Shown: positions 45,893 to 55,431, numbered from the stretch's first letter. The stretch: 64,000 nucleotides of DNA from an uncultured Prevotella sp. (GCA_900314935.1 OMXE01000004.1:1-64000), one strand, 5' to 3'. Numbers and translations: made by a program. The notes: generated by a model from the letters alone, not told the origin.

Positions 45893-47329
45893 TTAATTTT
45901 CAATTTTCAATTCCTCATAGCACCCCGCATCCGGCTCCTCATCCCTCCTTCGTCCGTCACGGTCTGTGGGCAGTGCAGTTGCTTTGTCGGCACTGCCTAT
46001 TGCCGTAGATTTCTCAGACAAGTGGAAGTCGTAGCGTTGCTTATCGATATCCACCAGCATGAACAGCTTCTCACCGCTGATGGCTGCCGTATCCTTCACC
46101 TCCTCCCACAGGATATGGGTGAAATGCGTAGAGTCGTCCACCTCAGGCGTTCTCAGGATGGAATGGGCGAACGTATAGTTAAAGGTGGTAGAGTCGTTCT
46201 GTGCCCCCATGATCACATCCTCGGCATAGCCCGTGATGATCGAGTTCATGCAGTTCAGCTGTTCCAGCGGGTGCTCCGCATCAGCAGCTAACAGCAAGGC
46301 CGGTCCTCTGTTGCTATCAAAGGGATAGAACTGTGCCAGCGTACAGTGGTTCAATGTGCAGTCACCGCCCAGGATATCCAGACAAGCCCCGAGGGTATTC
46401 GTCAGCTGACAGTTCTCCAGCGTCACCTTCGCATTCACGGCACTCAGTCCTGCCCCCTGACAGTTATGCACCGTCACGTTCCGCATGGTCAGCTTCTGTC
46501 GGTCAACCGCTGCAGAGTCGCATACAATCCCGTTGAACGCACCATGCACATCCGTATATTCCAGTACATTATCATACGAGCTCTCGTAGAAATGTATTCC
46601 TTGCCACTGTCCGCTCACCATGTCATACGGCAGGTAGTCGAACATCCTGTCCATCCTGTCGCCCCGCAGCACCACATTCGCCTCGGCCGTACCCTCCGTC
46701 ATCAGTTGTCCGTACACCTCCAGTCCGCTGTTCCCATGGAAATAAACGGTCTTCCCTGCCGGTATGCGTAACGTAGCCCCCTCCTCCACGCGCATCATCC
46801 CGTAGATGATGGTAGGTTTCGAGCCCTCAAGCACCAGCTCATCCTTCACCGTCACGTCACTCAGGATATCCGCATCCCATGTGTACGCATTCAGATTCAC
46901 CTTCTGCACCGCCCCGCTTTCCAGGGTGAACACCAGGTTATCTTCGAGAATCTGCGGATCAGGATATCCGTTCTCTGGCGATGTCAGTTCCACGAACACC
47001 CGGATACTATCCTTGTTACGAATCTCAAGGTTATGCGTCTGATAGCCCGCCGACTGTCCTAAGTAAACACCATCCACATTCACCCTATAGCCCGTCTGGT
47101 TACCGTTTGCCAGTCGCACATCCACACACCTGATGCCTTCACCCGAACGGTTAAACACCCAGAACGTACGCGTGCTTGATGGGATCTTCGAGAACACTGT
47201 GTCCATCTTCACCGTATCGGTGGAGAATGTGAGGAGATACGACGGGGATGTCGTAAACGAGTCATCGTCAGTACATGCCACACAGAGCACGACTGTCAAG
47301 AGGAATTGGATCAGATATCTACATTTCAT
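45893..47329 (-). CDS. Beta-helix lipoprotein
   Basis: 478 residues; the start at MKCRYLIQFLL gives lipobox VACT (Cys20), which an upstream in-frame ATG 24 codons away would spoil. The first 150 residues are an Ig/Fn3-like beta region (TRTFWVFNRSGEGIRCVDVRL). Then come repeats typical of a right-handed parallel beta-helix (KTVYFHGNSGLEVYGQL, AFNGIVCDSAAVDRQKLTM, GAGLSAVNAKVTLENCQL, NHCTLAQFYPFDSN). The C-terminus has TDRDGRRRDEEPDAGCYE, the Bacteroidota D-x-DGxxR-x-x-x-PDxGxYE end. Surface location is expected; the ligand is unknown. 49 bp after nadE. Confidence 0.82.
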   Translation of the reverse strand: MKCRYLIQFLLTVVLCVACTDDDSFTTSPSYLLTFSTDTVKMDTVFSKIPSSTRTFWVFNRSGEGIRCVDVRLANGNQTGYRVNVDGVYLGQSAGYQTHNLEIRNKDSIRVFVELTSPENGYPDPQILEDNLVFTLESGAVQKVNLNAYTWDADILSDVTVKDELVLEGSKPTIIYGMMRVEEGATLRIPAGKTVYFHGNSGLEVYGQLMTEGTAEANVVLRGDRMDRMFDYLPYDMVSGQWQGIHFYESSYDNVLEYTDVHGAFNGIVCDSAAVDRQKLTMRNVTVHNCQGAGLSAVNAKVTLENCQLTNTLGACLDILGGDCTLNHCTLAQFYPFDSNRGPALLLAADAEHPLEQLNCMNSIITGYAEDVIMGAQNDSTTFNYTFAHSILRTPEVDDSTHFTHILWEEVKDTAAISGEKLFMLVDIDKQRYDFHLSEKSTAIGSADKATALPTDRDGRRRDEEPDAGCYEELKIEN

Positions 47330-47378
47330 TATACCAATAACGCTGTTTCCCCCTCGTTTATTGTACCATGCCCAGTGT

Positions 47379-49307
47379 TTAGAGGTTTTTACACTCCTCA
47401 ATCCACAGCGTACTCATCGCATCCGAAGGCATACGCCAGTCGCCTCTTGGTGACAGACTCACGCTACCCACCTTCGGTCCGTCGGGCAGGCACGAGCGTT
47501 TGAACTGCTGTGAGAAGAACCTTCTGATGAACGTGGTGAGCCATTTCTTGATGGTCTCATCATCGTATTTCCCTTCGAACGCATGCTGAGCCAGCAGGAA
47601 GATCTTCCTCGGTGAGAATCCGAAGCGCAGGAAGTAATACAGGAAGAAGTCGTGCAGTTCGTACGGGCCCACCAGATCCTCAGTCTTTTGCTTGATATTC
47701 CCCTTCTCGTCAGCCGGTGTCAGCTCGGGCGAGATCGGTGTATCCAGCACATCGAGTAGCACCTCTGCCCCCTTCTTGTCATCTCCTTCCATCTCCTCAG
47801 CCACGTAGCGCACCAGGTATTGGATAAGCGTCTTGGGCACACTCGCATTCACGCCGTACATCGACATATGGTCACCGTTGTAGGTAGCCCATCCTAAGGC
47901 CAGCTCACTCAGGTCGCCTGTGCCCACCACGAAGCCACCAATCTGGTTTGTCAAGTCCATCAGGATCTGCGTACGCTCCCTTGCCTGCGCATTCTCGTAG
48001 GTCACATCATGCACCTTCGGGTCATGCCCGATATCCTCAAAGTGCTGCATCACCGACTTAGCGATATTAATTTCCTTGATGGTCACCCCTAAGCTCTCCA
48101 TCAGGGCGATGGCATTATGATAGGTGCGGTCGGTTGTACCGAATCCCGGCATGGTCACGCCGATGATTCCCTTGCGCGATAGTCCGAGCTTATCGAACGT
48201 CTTCACGCACACCAGCAGCGCCAGCGTACTGTCCAGTCCGCCACTGATACCAATCACCACGTTCTTACTGTTCGTATGCAGCATACGCTTCGCCAGTCCG
48301 CTCACCTGAATATTCAGTACCTCATCACAGCTCGCCTTCATATCCTTACTCTTCGGGATGAACGGATGAGGATCAATCTCGCGCAGCATGACAAAGTCGC
48401 GCGGTGTAATGGAGTGTGCATCCAGTATCGAAGCCACATTACCCCGTTGCGCATTCACATACGTACTGTTCGTCCTCCGCTCCGTGCGCAGTCGCTCAAT
48501 ATCTATTTGTGAGATAATCAGTTGCGGCTTCATACTAAAGCGTTCTGCCGAGGCAATCAGCTTACCGTTTTCGTATATCAGCGCATTACCACCATACACC
48601 ACATCCTGTGTACTCTCGCCGAAGCCACTGCTACTGTAGATATAGCCTGTAATGGTACGGGCACTCTGCTGTGCCAGCACCGATTTCAGGTAAGCGTGCT
48701 TACCAATCAGCTCATCACTGGCAGAGAGGTTGAAAATCAGGTCGGCACCCGCCAAGGCCAGTCGGTTACTGGGAGGCGCAGGAGCCCACACATCCTCACA
48801 GATCTCGATACCCAAGATAGCACCGTCGCAAGTACGAATCAGCTGCGGTTCCCTTGTCACCGTAATTCTCGTACCCGCAAAGCGTATCTCCGTAGGATGC
48901 AGATCCTGCGACGAAGCGAACCACCGTTTCTCGTAGAACTCACTGTAGTTCGGCAGGTAAGTCTTGGGAATCAGCGCCAGCAGGTCACCTTTCTGAATCA
49001 CCGCTGCGCAGTTCAGCAGCAGGTCGCCCACGATAACGGGCAGACCCACAATCGTTATCACATCCAGTTTCCTGGTAAAGTCCAGCAGCATCATCACTGC
49101 CGTCTCCGTCTGTTCCAGTAATGCGCGCTGACGGAACAGGTCCTGACAAGTATAGCCTGTGATACACAACTCTGGGAATACGATAACCTCCACGCCTTTA
49201 CCCTCAGCCTGAGCAATCATGCTCTCAATCTGCTGGGTGTTAAAGATACAGTCGGCCACCTTCACTTGAGGGATAGCCGCAGCCACTGTGATAAATCCGT
49301 TTTGCAT
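47379..49307 (-). CDS. nadE: Glutamine-dependent NAD+ synthetase
   Basis: Makes NAD from deamido-NAD using glutamine-derived ammonia; 642 residues. The N-terminal half is a nitrilase-type amidase (VIVFPELCITGYTCQDL with Glu; ILGIEICEDVWAPAPP with catalytic Cys). The C-terminal half is the NAD synthase P-loop domain (IGISGGLDSTLALLV), GVTMPGFGTTDRT and VGTGDLSELALGWATYNGDHMS (in parts). It has a strong promoter and leads the run nadE, lipoprotein, cdd. Confidence 0.95.
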   Translation of the reverse strand: MQNGFITVAAAIPQVKVADCIFNTQQIESMIAQAEGKGVEVIVFPELCITGYTCQDLFRQRALLEQTETAVMMLLDFTRKLDVITIVGLPVIVGDLLLNCAAVIQKGDLLALIPKTYLPNYSEFYEKRWFASSQDLHPTEIRFAGTRITVTREPQLIRTCDGAILGIEICEDVWAPAPPSNRLALAGADLIFNLSASDELIGKHAYLKSVLAQQSARTITGYIYSSSGFGESTQDVVYGGNALIYENGKLIASAERFSMKPQLIISQIDIERLRTERRTNSTYVNAQRGNVASILDAHSITPRDFVMLREIDPHPFIPKSKDMKASCDEVLNIQVSGLAKRMLHTNSKNVVIGISGGLDSTLALLVCVKTFDKLGLSRKGIIGVTMPGFGTTDRTYHNAIALMESLGVTIKEINIAKSVMQHFEDIGHDPKVHDVTYENAQARERTQILMDLTNQIGGFVVGTGDLSELALGWATYNGDHMSMYGVNASVPKTLIQYLVRYVAEEMEGDDKKGAEVLLDVLDTPISPELTPADEKGNIKQKTEDLVGPYELHDFFLYYFLRFGFSPRKIFLLAQHAFEGKYDDETIKKWLTTFIRRFFSQQFKRSCLPDGPKVGSVSLSPRGDWRMPSDAMSTLWIEECKNL

Positions 49308-49342
49308 GCTCTTTCGTATCGTTAGTTTAACCTATGATACCG

Positions 49343-49374
49343 CAAAGATAAAGCAAATAATTGAAAACACCAAA
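49343..49374 (-). promoter_or_regulatory. nadE promoter
   Basis: On the minus strand TTTG (49374-49371), 20 bp, TATCTTTG (49350-49343). This gives a leader of about 28 nt before the ATG at 49307. Confidence 0.75.
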
Positions 49375-49435
49375 TAATCCCCTGAAAAACGCGGTTTTAC
49401 TCCGATTGATACTGTGGGATGAGACCTTCAAACAA

Positions 49436-50377
49436 TTAGTGACCTGTTTGGCGAAGACGTAAGCGTTGTTCATTTGTGATGGAGGGTTGATCATATTGTC
49501 TGAACATCTCGTCCGTCCATTCATCAACAAGTACGTCGGGCAAAAGGAGGGAGCGATAGCGAGTCAGTAGTTCGTTGACGGTCGGCATGAGCGAACGGAG
49601 TCCTTGGAGGTCCTGGTGTACTACTGAGCCACAGATGTTGTAGAACGTTTCAATCAACTTCTTGGCTGTTGACGATTCACTGTTGTGACTTCTGGCATAG
49701 ATATCGCCAGTTGGTGAACCCCAAACAAAATGAAAACTCATGGTCCTATGGTCGAAGAATGACGGCATCACAGGAATAGGCATATTGGGATTTCTGACGA
49801 TATAAGTATCAACCAAGTCAGAATAGACCTTCGGATCCATGTGCACGGCGGTATAGACAGCCAGCAGATGAAGTCGTTGGATAGAGTCGTAGGCAGCCAC
49901 ATCCACTTTCATCTTAAATGGTCGCACCACGCTTTTCCCGAGTGTGGGATAGTTGGGATGCACATCGTTACACTTCAGCAGAACCAGAGCTGTGTCCTTT
50001 ACGTCATAGGTAAGTGCAATAGGACCATCGTTAGGAGACATGACTATGAAAAGATTATCATGTTTGGGGCAAGTATTCTGCATCTTCCACTGCTGCTCGT
50101 AGTAGTCATTTCTGATATGATCCCTTTCCTTTTGCTCCTCCTCGGTGGTTGCTTCGCCGGAGAATATCGGTTGATGACCCCCTGTCAGCCATTCCTTCGC
50201 TTCTAGATTACCTTCGTAGCGGAAGGTCTCGATTGTGTTTTTGATATACTCCACTCCCCGACGGTATTTCAACATGGAGCTGGCTTCCAAACGGTCAGTC
50301 TGTTTACCTTTGTTCGTCTGTGCCGTGGCCATACTTGTTATGAGTACCAGCACGACAACGATTATACTTTTCTTCAT
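49436..50377 (-). CDS. Secreted protein of unknown function (ECF operon)
   Basis: 313 residues with signal peptide MKKSIIVVVLVLITSMATAQ. I recognise no family. The mature part has a polar helical beginning (TDRLEASSMLKYRRGVEY), a central beta-rich portion (NLFIVMSPNDGPIALTYDV; MSFHFVWGSPTGDIY) and a helical C-terminus. It is the last gene of the ECF sigma run, 42 bp after the DUF4419 protein gene, whose signal peptide also ends MATAQ. Confidence 0.7.
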   Translation of the reverse strand: MKKSIIVVVLVLITSMATAQTNKGKQTDRLEASSMLKYRRGVEYIKNTIETFRYEGNLEAKEWLTGGHQPIFSGEATTEEEQKERDHIRNDYYEQQWKMQNTCPKHDNLFIVMSPNDGPIALTYDVKDTALVLLKCNDVHPNYPTLGKSVVRPFKMKVDVAAYDSIQRLHLLAVYTAVHMDPKVYSDLVDTYIVRNPNMPIPVMPSFFDHRTMSFHFVWGSPTGDIYARSHNSESSTAKKLIETFYNICGSVVHQDLQGLRSLMPTVNELLTRYRSLLLPDVLVDEWTDEMFRQYDQPSITNEQRLRLRQTGH

Positions 50378-50419
50378 AGGTCGATTCGTTTTAGTGACAT
50401 ATTGTTAGTGGTTTCTCTC

Positions 50420-52363
50420 CTATAACCATATGTTCTGTTCTTTCATCAAGACGTTGTACTTTTTCTTTTGGTAGTCAAGCGTCTGGGTTTTAAAGCCAAC
50501 ATACGAAATGCGGACCTTATCCTTTTTGTTCCTGAACTTCAAGGTGAATTTACCGTTGTTGTCGGTAATAGTAGCTTCTATGATGCGACCGTTCTCGTCT
50601 ATCTCACAGACGGTTGCAGCTATGAGCGGACCCTTTTCGTCTCTCACCACACCGCTGATCGTATAGCTTGTTCCCAATGGTTCATTCGGTGCTTCTTTGA
50701 TTGTAGATTTCGGCTTGGAAAGACTCTCTTTAAGGGGATCTTCCTTTCTTTGTTTGCTTTTGGTTGTGATCTCAATCACACCATTTTCACCTTGCAGGCC
50801 ATAGACGGCCGTTGCCGCAGCATCCTTTAATACCGTCTTCGTCTTGATGTCATCAGGGTTGATGTCCGAAAGTTTACCATGGTAGCGAACACCATCCACA
50901 ATGATCATCGGGTCATCATTGTTACGACGCTTCGGAGGAATTCTGAAGACAACTCTTGGGAAATGCTTACTGATGGAATCCTGCACTTCTTCACTCATCT
51001 CGCCACTGATGGTCAGTTCGTCAATCTGCAGGTTATAGAACCACTCCGGCAGTACCACTTCGTCAGTAAATTCCAGTCGTAGTTTTTTGACATGTGGCAA
51101 ATCCTTAAGGAAGTCAGGCACTCTTCTCACACGCAATTGAATGCCATCAGAAAATTGCTGGTTATCTTTTGCCACGAGACTTTTCAAGATAACATCATCG
51201 CTTTCCATCTGTCGTACCACCCACCCAATCTTGGGTGTGAGGGCACGCGTCTCTTTATCCACCTCAGTACCGATAAAACCAGCAATAAGTTGTAATGGCG
51301 TTTCAAGTTTAAGACTACCGTCAGCAATATCGATGATTTGGTATTTGAAGTCCACATACACCCGTTCCGAAGGCATCGACTCCGTATGTGCCACCTTATC
51401 GAGTGTCACTCCGTTCTCGTTAGGGAAGAACTTGAGTATCCATCCATCTAATTGGGTAGGTTCACGGAAGTCGCAACCGCCACCAATCAGTTTGTTAGGA
51501 TCATTCTTCTTCACCATGTTCTTCCAGAATTTCTGGTTAGGCTTCCCATTGGATGCCCTCACAAACTCCCTCAGGATGGGCTTCAAACTATTGATCCATT
51601 CTGTCATGTCATACTGCTCCAGCTGTTGCGTCTTATCCAACACCCTCTGCCAGTCTTTTGGTGTTCCTGTAAGGGTGATGTTCGGAATGCCGCAGGCTAT
51701 ATAAACAACTATATAATCGAAATAGTTCTTCATGGTTTCCATCAGCGTGATCTGCGAGGTGATGCGCTCGGTTACGCCAGTGGTGGAGAAATCGGCGGTG
51801 ATGGTCTTGGCAATGTCGCCCTTGGTGTTCTCGTGGATTCTTGCTGTGAAGTCAGACAGGATCTGTTCCCAGTCTGTTTCCTCCGTGAGCAAATCCTTGT
51901 CAGTCTGTACTGCCAGATCCATTTTCCCATCATGACTCACAATCATGTCACGCATCTCCTCCGCATGGGCATCCACATAACGGGCGAATCCCTGACTGAT
52001 CAGCACCCATATCATGTCGGGTGAGAGCACGAGCGGACGGTGTTCGGCATAAGCTCGCACTACCGTTTTGAAGAACACATCCTTCCCTGTGAAGGTATAG
52101 AAAAACTCGTCATCAGAAAAGCTTCGGGCAATGATGGCGTGCGTATCACCAGGCACGCCTTCATCACGGAGGATGCCATAAAGCGCATAAGCACCACTCT
52201 TCAGAGATTCCTCCATGGGATAATCATCTTCTATCGGCTTCAGGTCCTCGTCAACCACAAAGGTGATGCTACCCTTCGACTTTTGGAGGATGCCGTTGCT
52301 ATTCTGTGCCGTGGCCATACAGACAACGAGCGCCAGTGTAAAAATGGTAATACTTCTCTTCAT
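50420..52363 (-). CDS. DUF4419 protein with SusC-type plug motif and CarboxypepD_reg domain
   Basis: 647 residues with signal peptide (ITIFTLALVVCMATAQ). About residues 25-400 match DUF4419-like features: RPLVLSPDMIWVLISQGFARYVD, IACGIPNITLTGTPKDW and GGGCDFREPTQLDGWILKFFPN (in parts). Residues 485-540 read PMIIVDGVRYHGKLSDINPDD and ATAVYGLQGENGVIEITTK, the signature of the SusC-type TonB-dependent receptor plug, yet no barrel follows. A carboxypeptidase-regulatory-like beta domain (SYTISGVVRDEKGPLIAATV ... VRISYVGFKTQ) ends the protein. In SusC the order is regulatory domain, plug, barrel; here it is reversed and the barrel is missing. Fourth gene of the ECF sigma run. Confidence 0.75.
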   Translation of the reverse strand: MKRSITIFTLALVVCMATAQNSNGILQKSKGSITFVVDEDLKPIEDDYPMEESLKSGAYALYGILRDEGVPGDTHAIIARSFSDDEFFYTFTGKDVFFKTVVRAYAEHRPLVLSPDMIWVLISQGFARYVDAHAEEMRDMIVSHDGKMDLAVQTDKDLLTEETDWEQILSDFTARIHENTKGDIAKTITADFSTTGVTERITSQITLMETMKNYFDYIVVYIACGIPNITLTGTPKDWQRVLDKTQQLEQYDMTEWINSLKPILREFVRASNGKPNQKFWKNMVKKNDPNKLIGGGCDFREPTQLDGWILKFFPNENGVTLDKVAHTESMPSERVYVDFKYQIIDIADGSLKLETPLQLIAGFIGTEVDKETRALTPKIGWVVRQMESDDVILKSLVAKDNQQFSDGIQLRVRRVPDFLKDLPHVKKLRLEFTDEVVLPEWFYNLQIDELTISGEMSEEVQDSISKHFPRVVFRIPPKRRNNDDPMIIVDGVRYHGKLSDINPDDIKTKTVLKDAAATAVYGLQGENGVIEITTKSKQRKEDPLKESLSKPKSTIKEAPNEPLGTSYTISGVVRDEKGPLIAATVCEIDENGRIIEATITDNNGKFTLKFRNKKDKVRISYVGFKTQTLDYQKKKYNVLMKEQNIWL

Positions 52364-52405
52364 AGATTAATTGGGTTCATTTATAGATGTTAGTATTTAG
52401 AGTAA

Positions 52406-53242
52406 TCAGTATAATTCCGTACTCAACGTACCATCGAAGCTGATGGGGTCGCTGTTCAGTGAGCGTACGCGAATGATGGCCTTACCTGTGTCGTAGAGTT
52501 CCATCACATAGTGGTATTTGTCCTCACGCGTTCTCACGTCGATATCTATCTGCGTGTATTTCTTCGACTTGGGGATGCTTGTCTTATAACTCAGCACCGG
52601 TTCCTCGAAGTTCAGACCAATCGAGGGTGAAATCGTTGATGATACACGAGCCTGCCCTAAATAAGGCAGATAGCTGTGCAGCGTATCGCCTCGCAATTCC
52701 AGATAGAAGTCGGGCGTCACCGTTCTCGACCCATACCGCATGGTGTTCATCGTATTGATGTCGATACGCCAATGTCTCTCGGCAATGGCAACTGCCACAC
52801 TCCCCTTGCCTTTCTCGGTCCGATACGTATGACAATAACATATAAACATATTGTCACTCTCCGTTCGATTGGCTTCGAACTCCACCTCTTCTTTGTCATT
52901 GAGCATCACGACATAATCAATGGTGTCTGTGCCGTTCTTATGGAACTCGTACATATGACTCTCTATGGCGTTCCTACTCAGATCATTGATGACAGAGCAG
53001 ATGGAATCAACCTCCTTATCTTTCATTGTTTCGATTCCGCAAATAGTATGTTCGAGTTTCGAATTCTTTTCACGGTAGTACGTCTCATAGACAAGCTTCA
53101 TACCCTTTTGTTGAAGGTAATCCTCCAACTGTTCCAAGCGCGGGTTTACTCCCGACACTTCTGTATCGTTTTCACGTTGACTCTGACCGAACGCCGTCGT
53201 TGCCCATGCCAGCAGGAATATGAATATATAACGCTTAACCAT
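52406..53242 (-). CDS. DUF4251-like secreted protein
   Basis: 278 residues with signal peptide MVKRYIFIFLLAWATTAFGQ. The N-terminal part resembles the neighbour encoded at 53249-54298 (ESHMYEFHKNGTDTI against ESYMYEYHQNGADTI). The C-terminal part matches DUF4251: FYLELRGDTLHSYLPYLGQA, GLNFEEPVLSYK and RVRSLNSDPISFDG. DUF4251 proteins are periplasmic or surface beta proteins of unknown role in Bacteroidales. It lies 6 bp after its relative and 42 bp before the DUF4419 gene. Confidence 0.78.
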   Translation of the reverse strand: MVKRYIFIFLLAWATTAFGQSQRENDTEVSGVNPRLEQLEDYLQQKGMKLVYETYYREKNSKLEHTICGIETMKDKEVDSICSVINDLSRNAIESHMYEFHKNGTDTIDYVVMLNDKEEVEFEANRTESDNMFICYCHTYRTEKGKGSVAVAIAERHWRIDINTMNTMRYGSRTVTPDFYLELRGDTLHSYLPYLGQARVSSTISPSIGLNFEEPVLSYKTSIPKSKKYTQIDIDVRTREDKYHYVMELYDTGKAIIRVRSLNSDPISFDGTLSTELY

Positions 53243-53248
53243 AAATCT

Positions 53249-54298
53249 TTAATCTTTTCTATACGTTGCTTTCCCGTTGATCCAACTTTTCATCTTCTGA
53301 AAGCCCTTGGGAATAAAGAGCACGCCCTTCGTGGTGAGCGAGAGGATGTGAAGACCGTCATCATCTTGGTAGCAGCGCAAGTTGTATTTGATACTCTCAG
53401 CATCGGCGTATGGGTGAAGATTGCTCTCCACGATGTCGCCATTCTCGGTATGAAAGACTCCTTTATCCACAGAACCACTGCGACTAATGCGCAGGATGAT
53501 GGGGAGATACGTAATTTTGTAAGGTTGTTCCGGATGACGGTCCACATAATCGTAAGCTTGTGAGTGGAGTTGCAAGTAGGCCCCAGCCATATACTGAGCA
53601 GGGATGAAGTAGTGTGTGCCTGTGGTCACCCCAGGTTTGGGATCATCAGGAAGTCTGCCCCCATACAAAGGTAAGCCGTCTGAATGCGTTGAATCAACGT
53701 ATTCCTTGTTATGCTGCCAATAGACGGGATAGGATTTTGCACCCTCCAGTTTCATCAACTGTTCTAGAACGGGCTGGATATGGGCTTCAAAGGCAGCGAT
53801 ATCGAAAGGTTTTTGATCCGTCTCAGTTATACTGCGCGGCACCTCGCGGAAATGATTATAGTGCCCGAAAACCCCATCGTATCTGAAATTGAAGGCCTCA
53901 CTGGCTTCCCAATAATGCACATAATTACCGGAACGATGAGAATCAATTTCGCTGTCGTTATCGCTGAAGGCAACGTTATAACTGATGGTATCGGCACCGT
54001 TCTGGTGATACTCGTACATATAACTCTCTGTTGCGTCCTTTCTCAGAGTAGCGAAGGCGGTACGTATCGTGTTAATGGCTTTCTCTAACTGGGATGGCGA
54101 CATAGCGATGGTATCGAGCTGGGCATGCCAGTCACATCTGATATAACTGTTGTCGAAATCGTTTTTCTGGGTGAACTGTAAACCATGAGGCTGCTGGCGT
54201 AAGAATAACTCCAACTCCCTCAGCCGCGGATTCGTATTCTGTCCGAATGCCGTTGCTGCCAACGCTAGCAGGAATATGAATATATATCGCTTATCCAT
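53249..54298 (-). CDS. Secreted protein related to its DUF4251 neighbour
   Basis: 349 residues; signal peptide MDKRYIFIFLLALAATAFGQ is almost identical to that of the next gene. It shares the N-terminal region (NPRLRELELFLRQQ; ESYMYEYHQNGADTI) but not the DUF4251 end; instead it has PDDPKPGVTTGTHYFIPAQYM and a beta-rich C-terminus (LHILSLTTKGVLFIPKGFQKM). The pair looks like a duplication followed by divergence of the C-terminal halves. 2 bp after the anti-sigma gene. Confidence 0.72.
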   Translation of the reverse strand: MDKRYIFIFLLALAATAFGQNTNPRLRELELFLRQQPHGLQFTQKNDFDNSYIRCDWHAQLDTIAMSPSQLEKAINTIRTAFATLRKDATESYMYEYHQNGADTISYNVAFSDNDSEIDSHRSGNYVHYWEASEAFNFRYDGVFGHYNHFREVPRSITETDQKPFDIAAFEAHIQPVLEQLMKLEGAKSYPVYWQHNKEYVDSTHSDGLPLYGGRLPDDPKPGVTTGTHYFIPAQYMAGAYLQLHSQAYDYVDRHPEQPYKITYLPIILRISRSGSVDKGVFHTENGDIVESNLHPYADAESIKYNLRCYQDDDGLHILSLTTKGVLFIPKGFQKMKSWINGKATYRKD

Positions 54299-54300
54299 AA

Positions 54301-54894
54301 TTAGTTATTCATTTTTTCTTCGATAGCTTGTTGAAGTCGCTTACCACGTGATCGGATGTTCTGTACATGCTCCGCCATGGCCACTAACGGATCTTGATCA
54401 AAGGAGAATTCAGCTTCAGTTGTAGGTTCTGTTGCGGCCATATCCCTACCCTCTCCTTCCGTTGTAGGAATCAGTTCAACCAGTTTCGTGACGCTCCTAC
54501 GCTGCTTCTTATTCGACTTCCGAACCGGTTGTGCATCTGCCTTTGCTACGGCTTGCTTCGGTTCCTCCACAACAAGTTGCGGTGCTTCAACAGGCTCAGT
54601 AACTTCAGAGGTCTGTTCCGTCTGCTGGGGAGTCTGCTCCTCCATCTGCTGCGCCACCACAGGTTGCTGGGTTGACTGCTCCTGTGTGAAGTGGAAGACC
54701 AAGAACAAGGCGATGCAGGCAGCGGCAGCTACGGCAGCATAGAGCCACAGGGGTTTATGCTTGGCGGGCGACGGCTCTTCCTCCAGACGCTGCAGCAGAC
54801 GATTGTTCAGGTCATCAGACACAGGTTGCAGTTGCTGCTCCCGTCTGTTAACCGCTTCGCGCAGGTTCTTATCGTTATTGAGTTCGTTCATCAT
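54301..54894 (-). CDS. Anti-sigma-like membrane protein
   Basis: 197 residues. A cytoplasmic N-terminal part (NDKNLREAVNRREQQLQPVSDDLNNRLLQRLEEE) precedes one membrane helix (WLYAAVAAAACIALFLVF). A periplasmic Pro/Gln/Glu/Thr-rich tail follows (EEQTPQQTEQTSEVTEPVEAP), then a basic stretch. The layout and its place directly after the sigma gene (stop codon abutting ATG) indicate the membrane-bound regulator of that sigma factor. No zinc HxxxCxxC motif is seen. Confidence 0.75.
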   Translation of the reverse strand: MMNELNNDKNLREAVNRREQQLQPVSDDLNNRLLQRLEEEPSPAKHKPLWLYAAVAAAACIALFLVFHFTQEQSTQQPVVAQQMEEQTPQQTEQTSEVTEPVEAPQLVVEEPKQAVAKADAQPVRKSNKKQRRSVTKLVELIPTTEGEGRDMAATEPTTEAEFSFDQDPLVAMAEHVQNIRSRGKRLQQAIEEKMNN

Positions 54895-55431
54895 TCAAAG
54901 AGATTTAATCATTCGATAGAGTTTCTTACGGATACGACTCAACTGGGAGCCGACGGTAGAAGTAATGGAGCCCGTGACAAAGGCAATGTCGGCAAGACTC
55001 ATATTGTCGTAGTAGAACATGCTCACGATGGCCTGCTCGTGCGATGGCAGCTTTTCCAATGCCTGTTCCAACTGTTGTATCGTCTGTTCGTCCTGAGGCT
55101 CTTCATCGGGCGCTGCCAGACTGTTACTCAGCTCGGGGTCATCCATCGATACGATGACAGGACTCTTCCCTCTGATGAAGTTCAGCGACTCATGGTAAGC
55201 AATGCGATTGAGCCATGTGGCCAGTGTGGCCTGTTGCGGATTATAACCCTCTATGCCACGCAGCGCTTTGACGAACACATCCTGATACACCTCTTCGGCA
55301 TCCTCACGCAGCGGTACAATACGCTGCACCATGCGAAACACCATCGGACCATAGGTTGCGAGCAACTTCTGGCATGCTGCCGACTTTCGCTGTCGCAGTT
55401 CACTGATCAGAATGGTTGTCTCTTTTTCCAT
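54895..55431 (-). CDS. ECF sigma factor
   Basis: 178 residues, sigma-70 region 2 and region 4 only. Region 2: FRMVQRIVPLREDAEEVYQDVFVKAL, then TLATWLNRIAYHESLNFIRG. Region 4: LPSHEQAIVSMFYYDNMSLADIAFVTGSITSTVGSQLSRIRKKLYRM (in parts), with the helix-turn-helix. It starts the run sigma, anti-sigma, two related secreted proteins, DUF4419-plug protein and a further secreted protein, so the operon is likely autoregulated by envelope signals. The start is set at MEKETTILI. Confidence 0.9.
   Translation of the reverse strand: MEKETTILISELRQRKSAACQKLLATYGPMVFRMVQRIVPLREDAEEVYQDVFVKALRGIEGYNPQQATLATWLNRIAYHESLNFIRGKSPVIVSMDDPELSNSLAAPDEEPQDEQTIQQLEQALEKLPSHEQAIVSMFYYDNMSLADIAFVTGSITSTVGSQLSRIRKKLYRMIKSL

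Noticed and set aside
52676..53563. Plus-strand open frame of 295 codons opposite two secreted-protein genes
   Set aside because: The opposite strand has two signal peptides and a DUF4251 domain with correct operon spacing; this frame spans both genes and has neither.
54301..54894. TonB-like protein (Pro/Glu/Gln-rich tail after one membrane helix)
   Set aside because: No TonB C-terminal domain follows, and its position directly after an ECF sigma gene fits an anti-sigma protein better.
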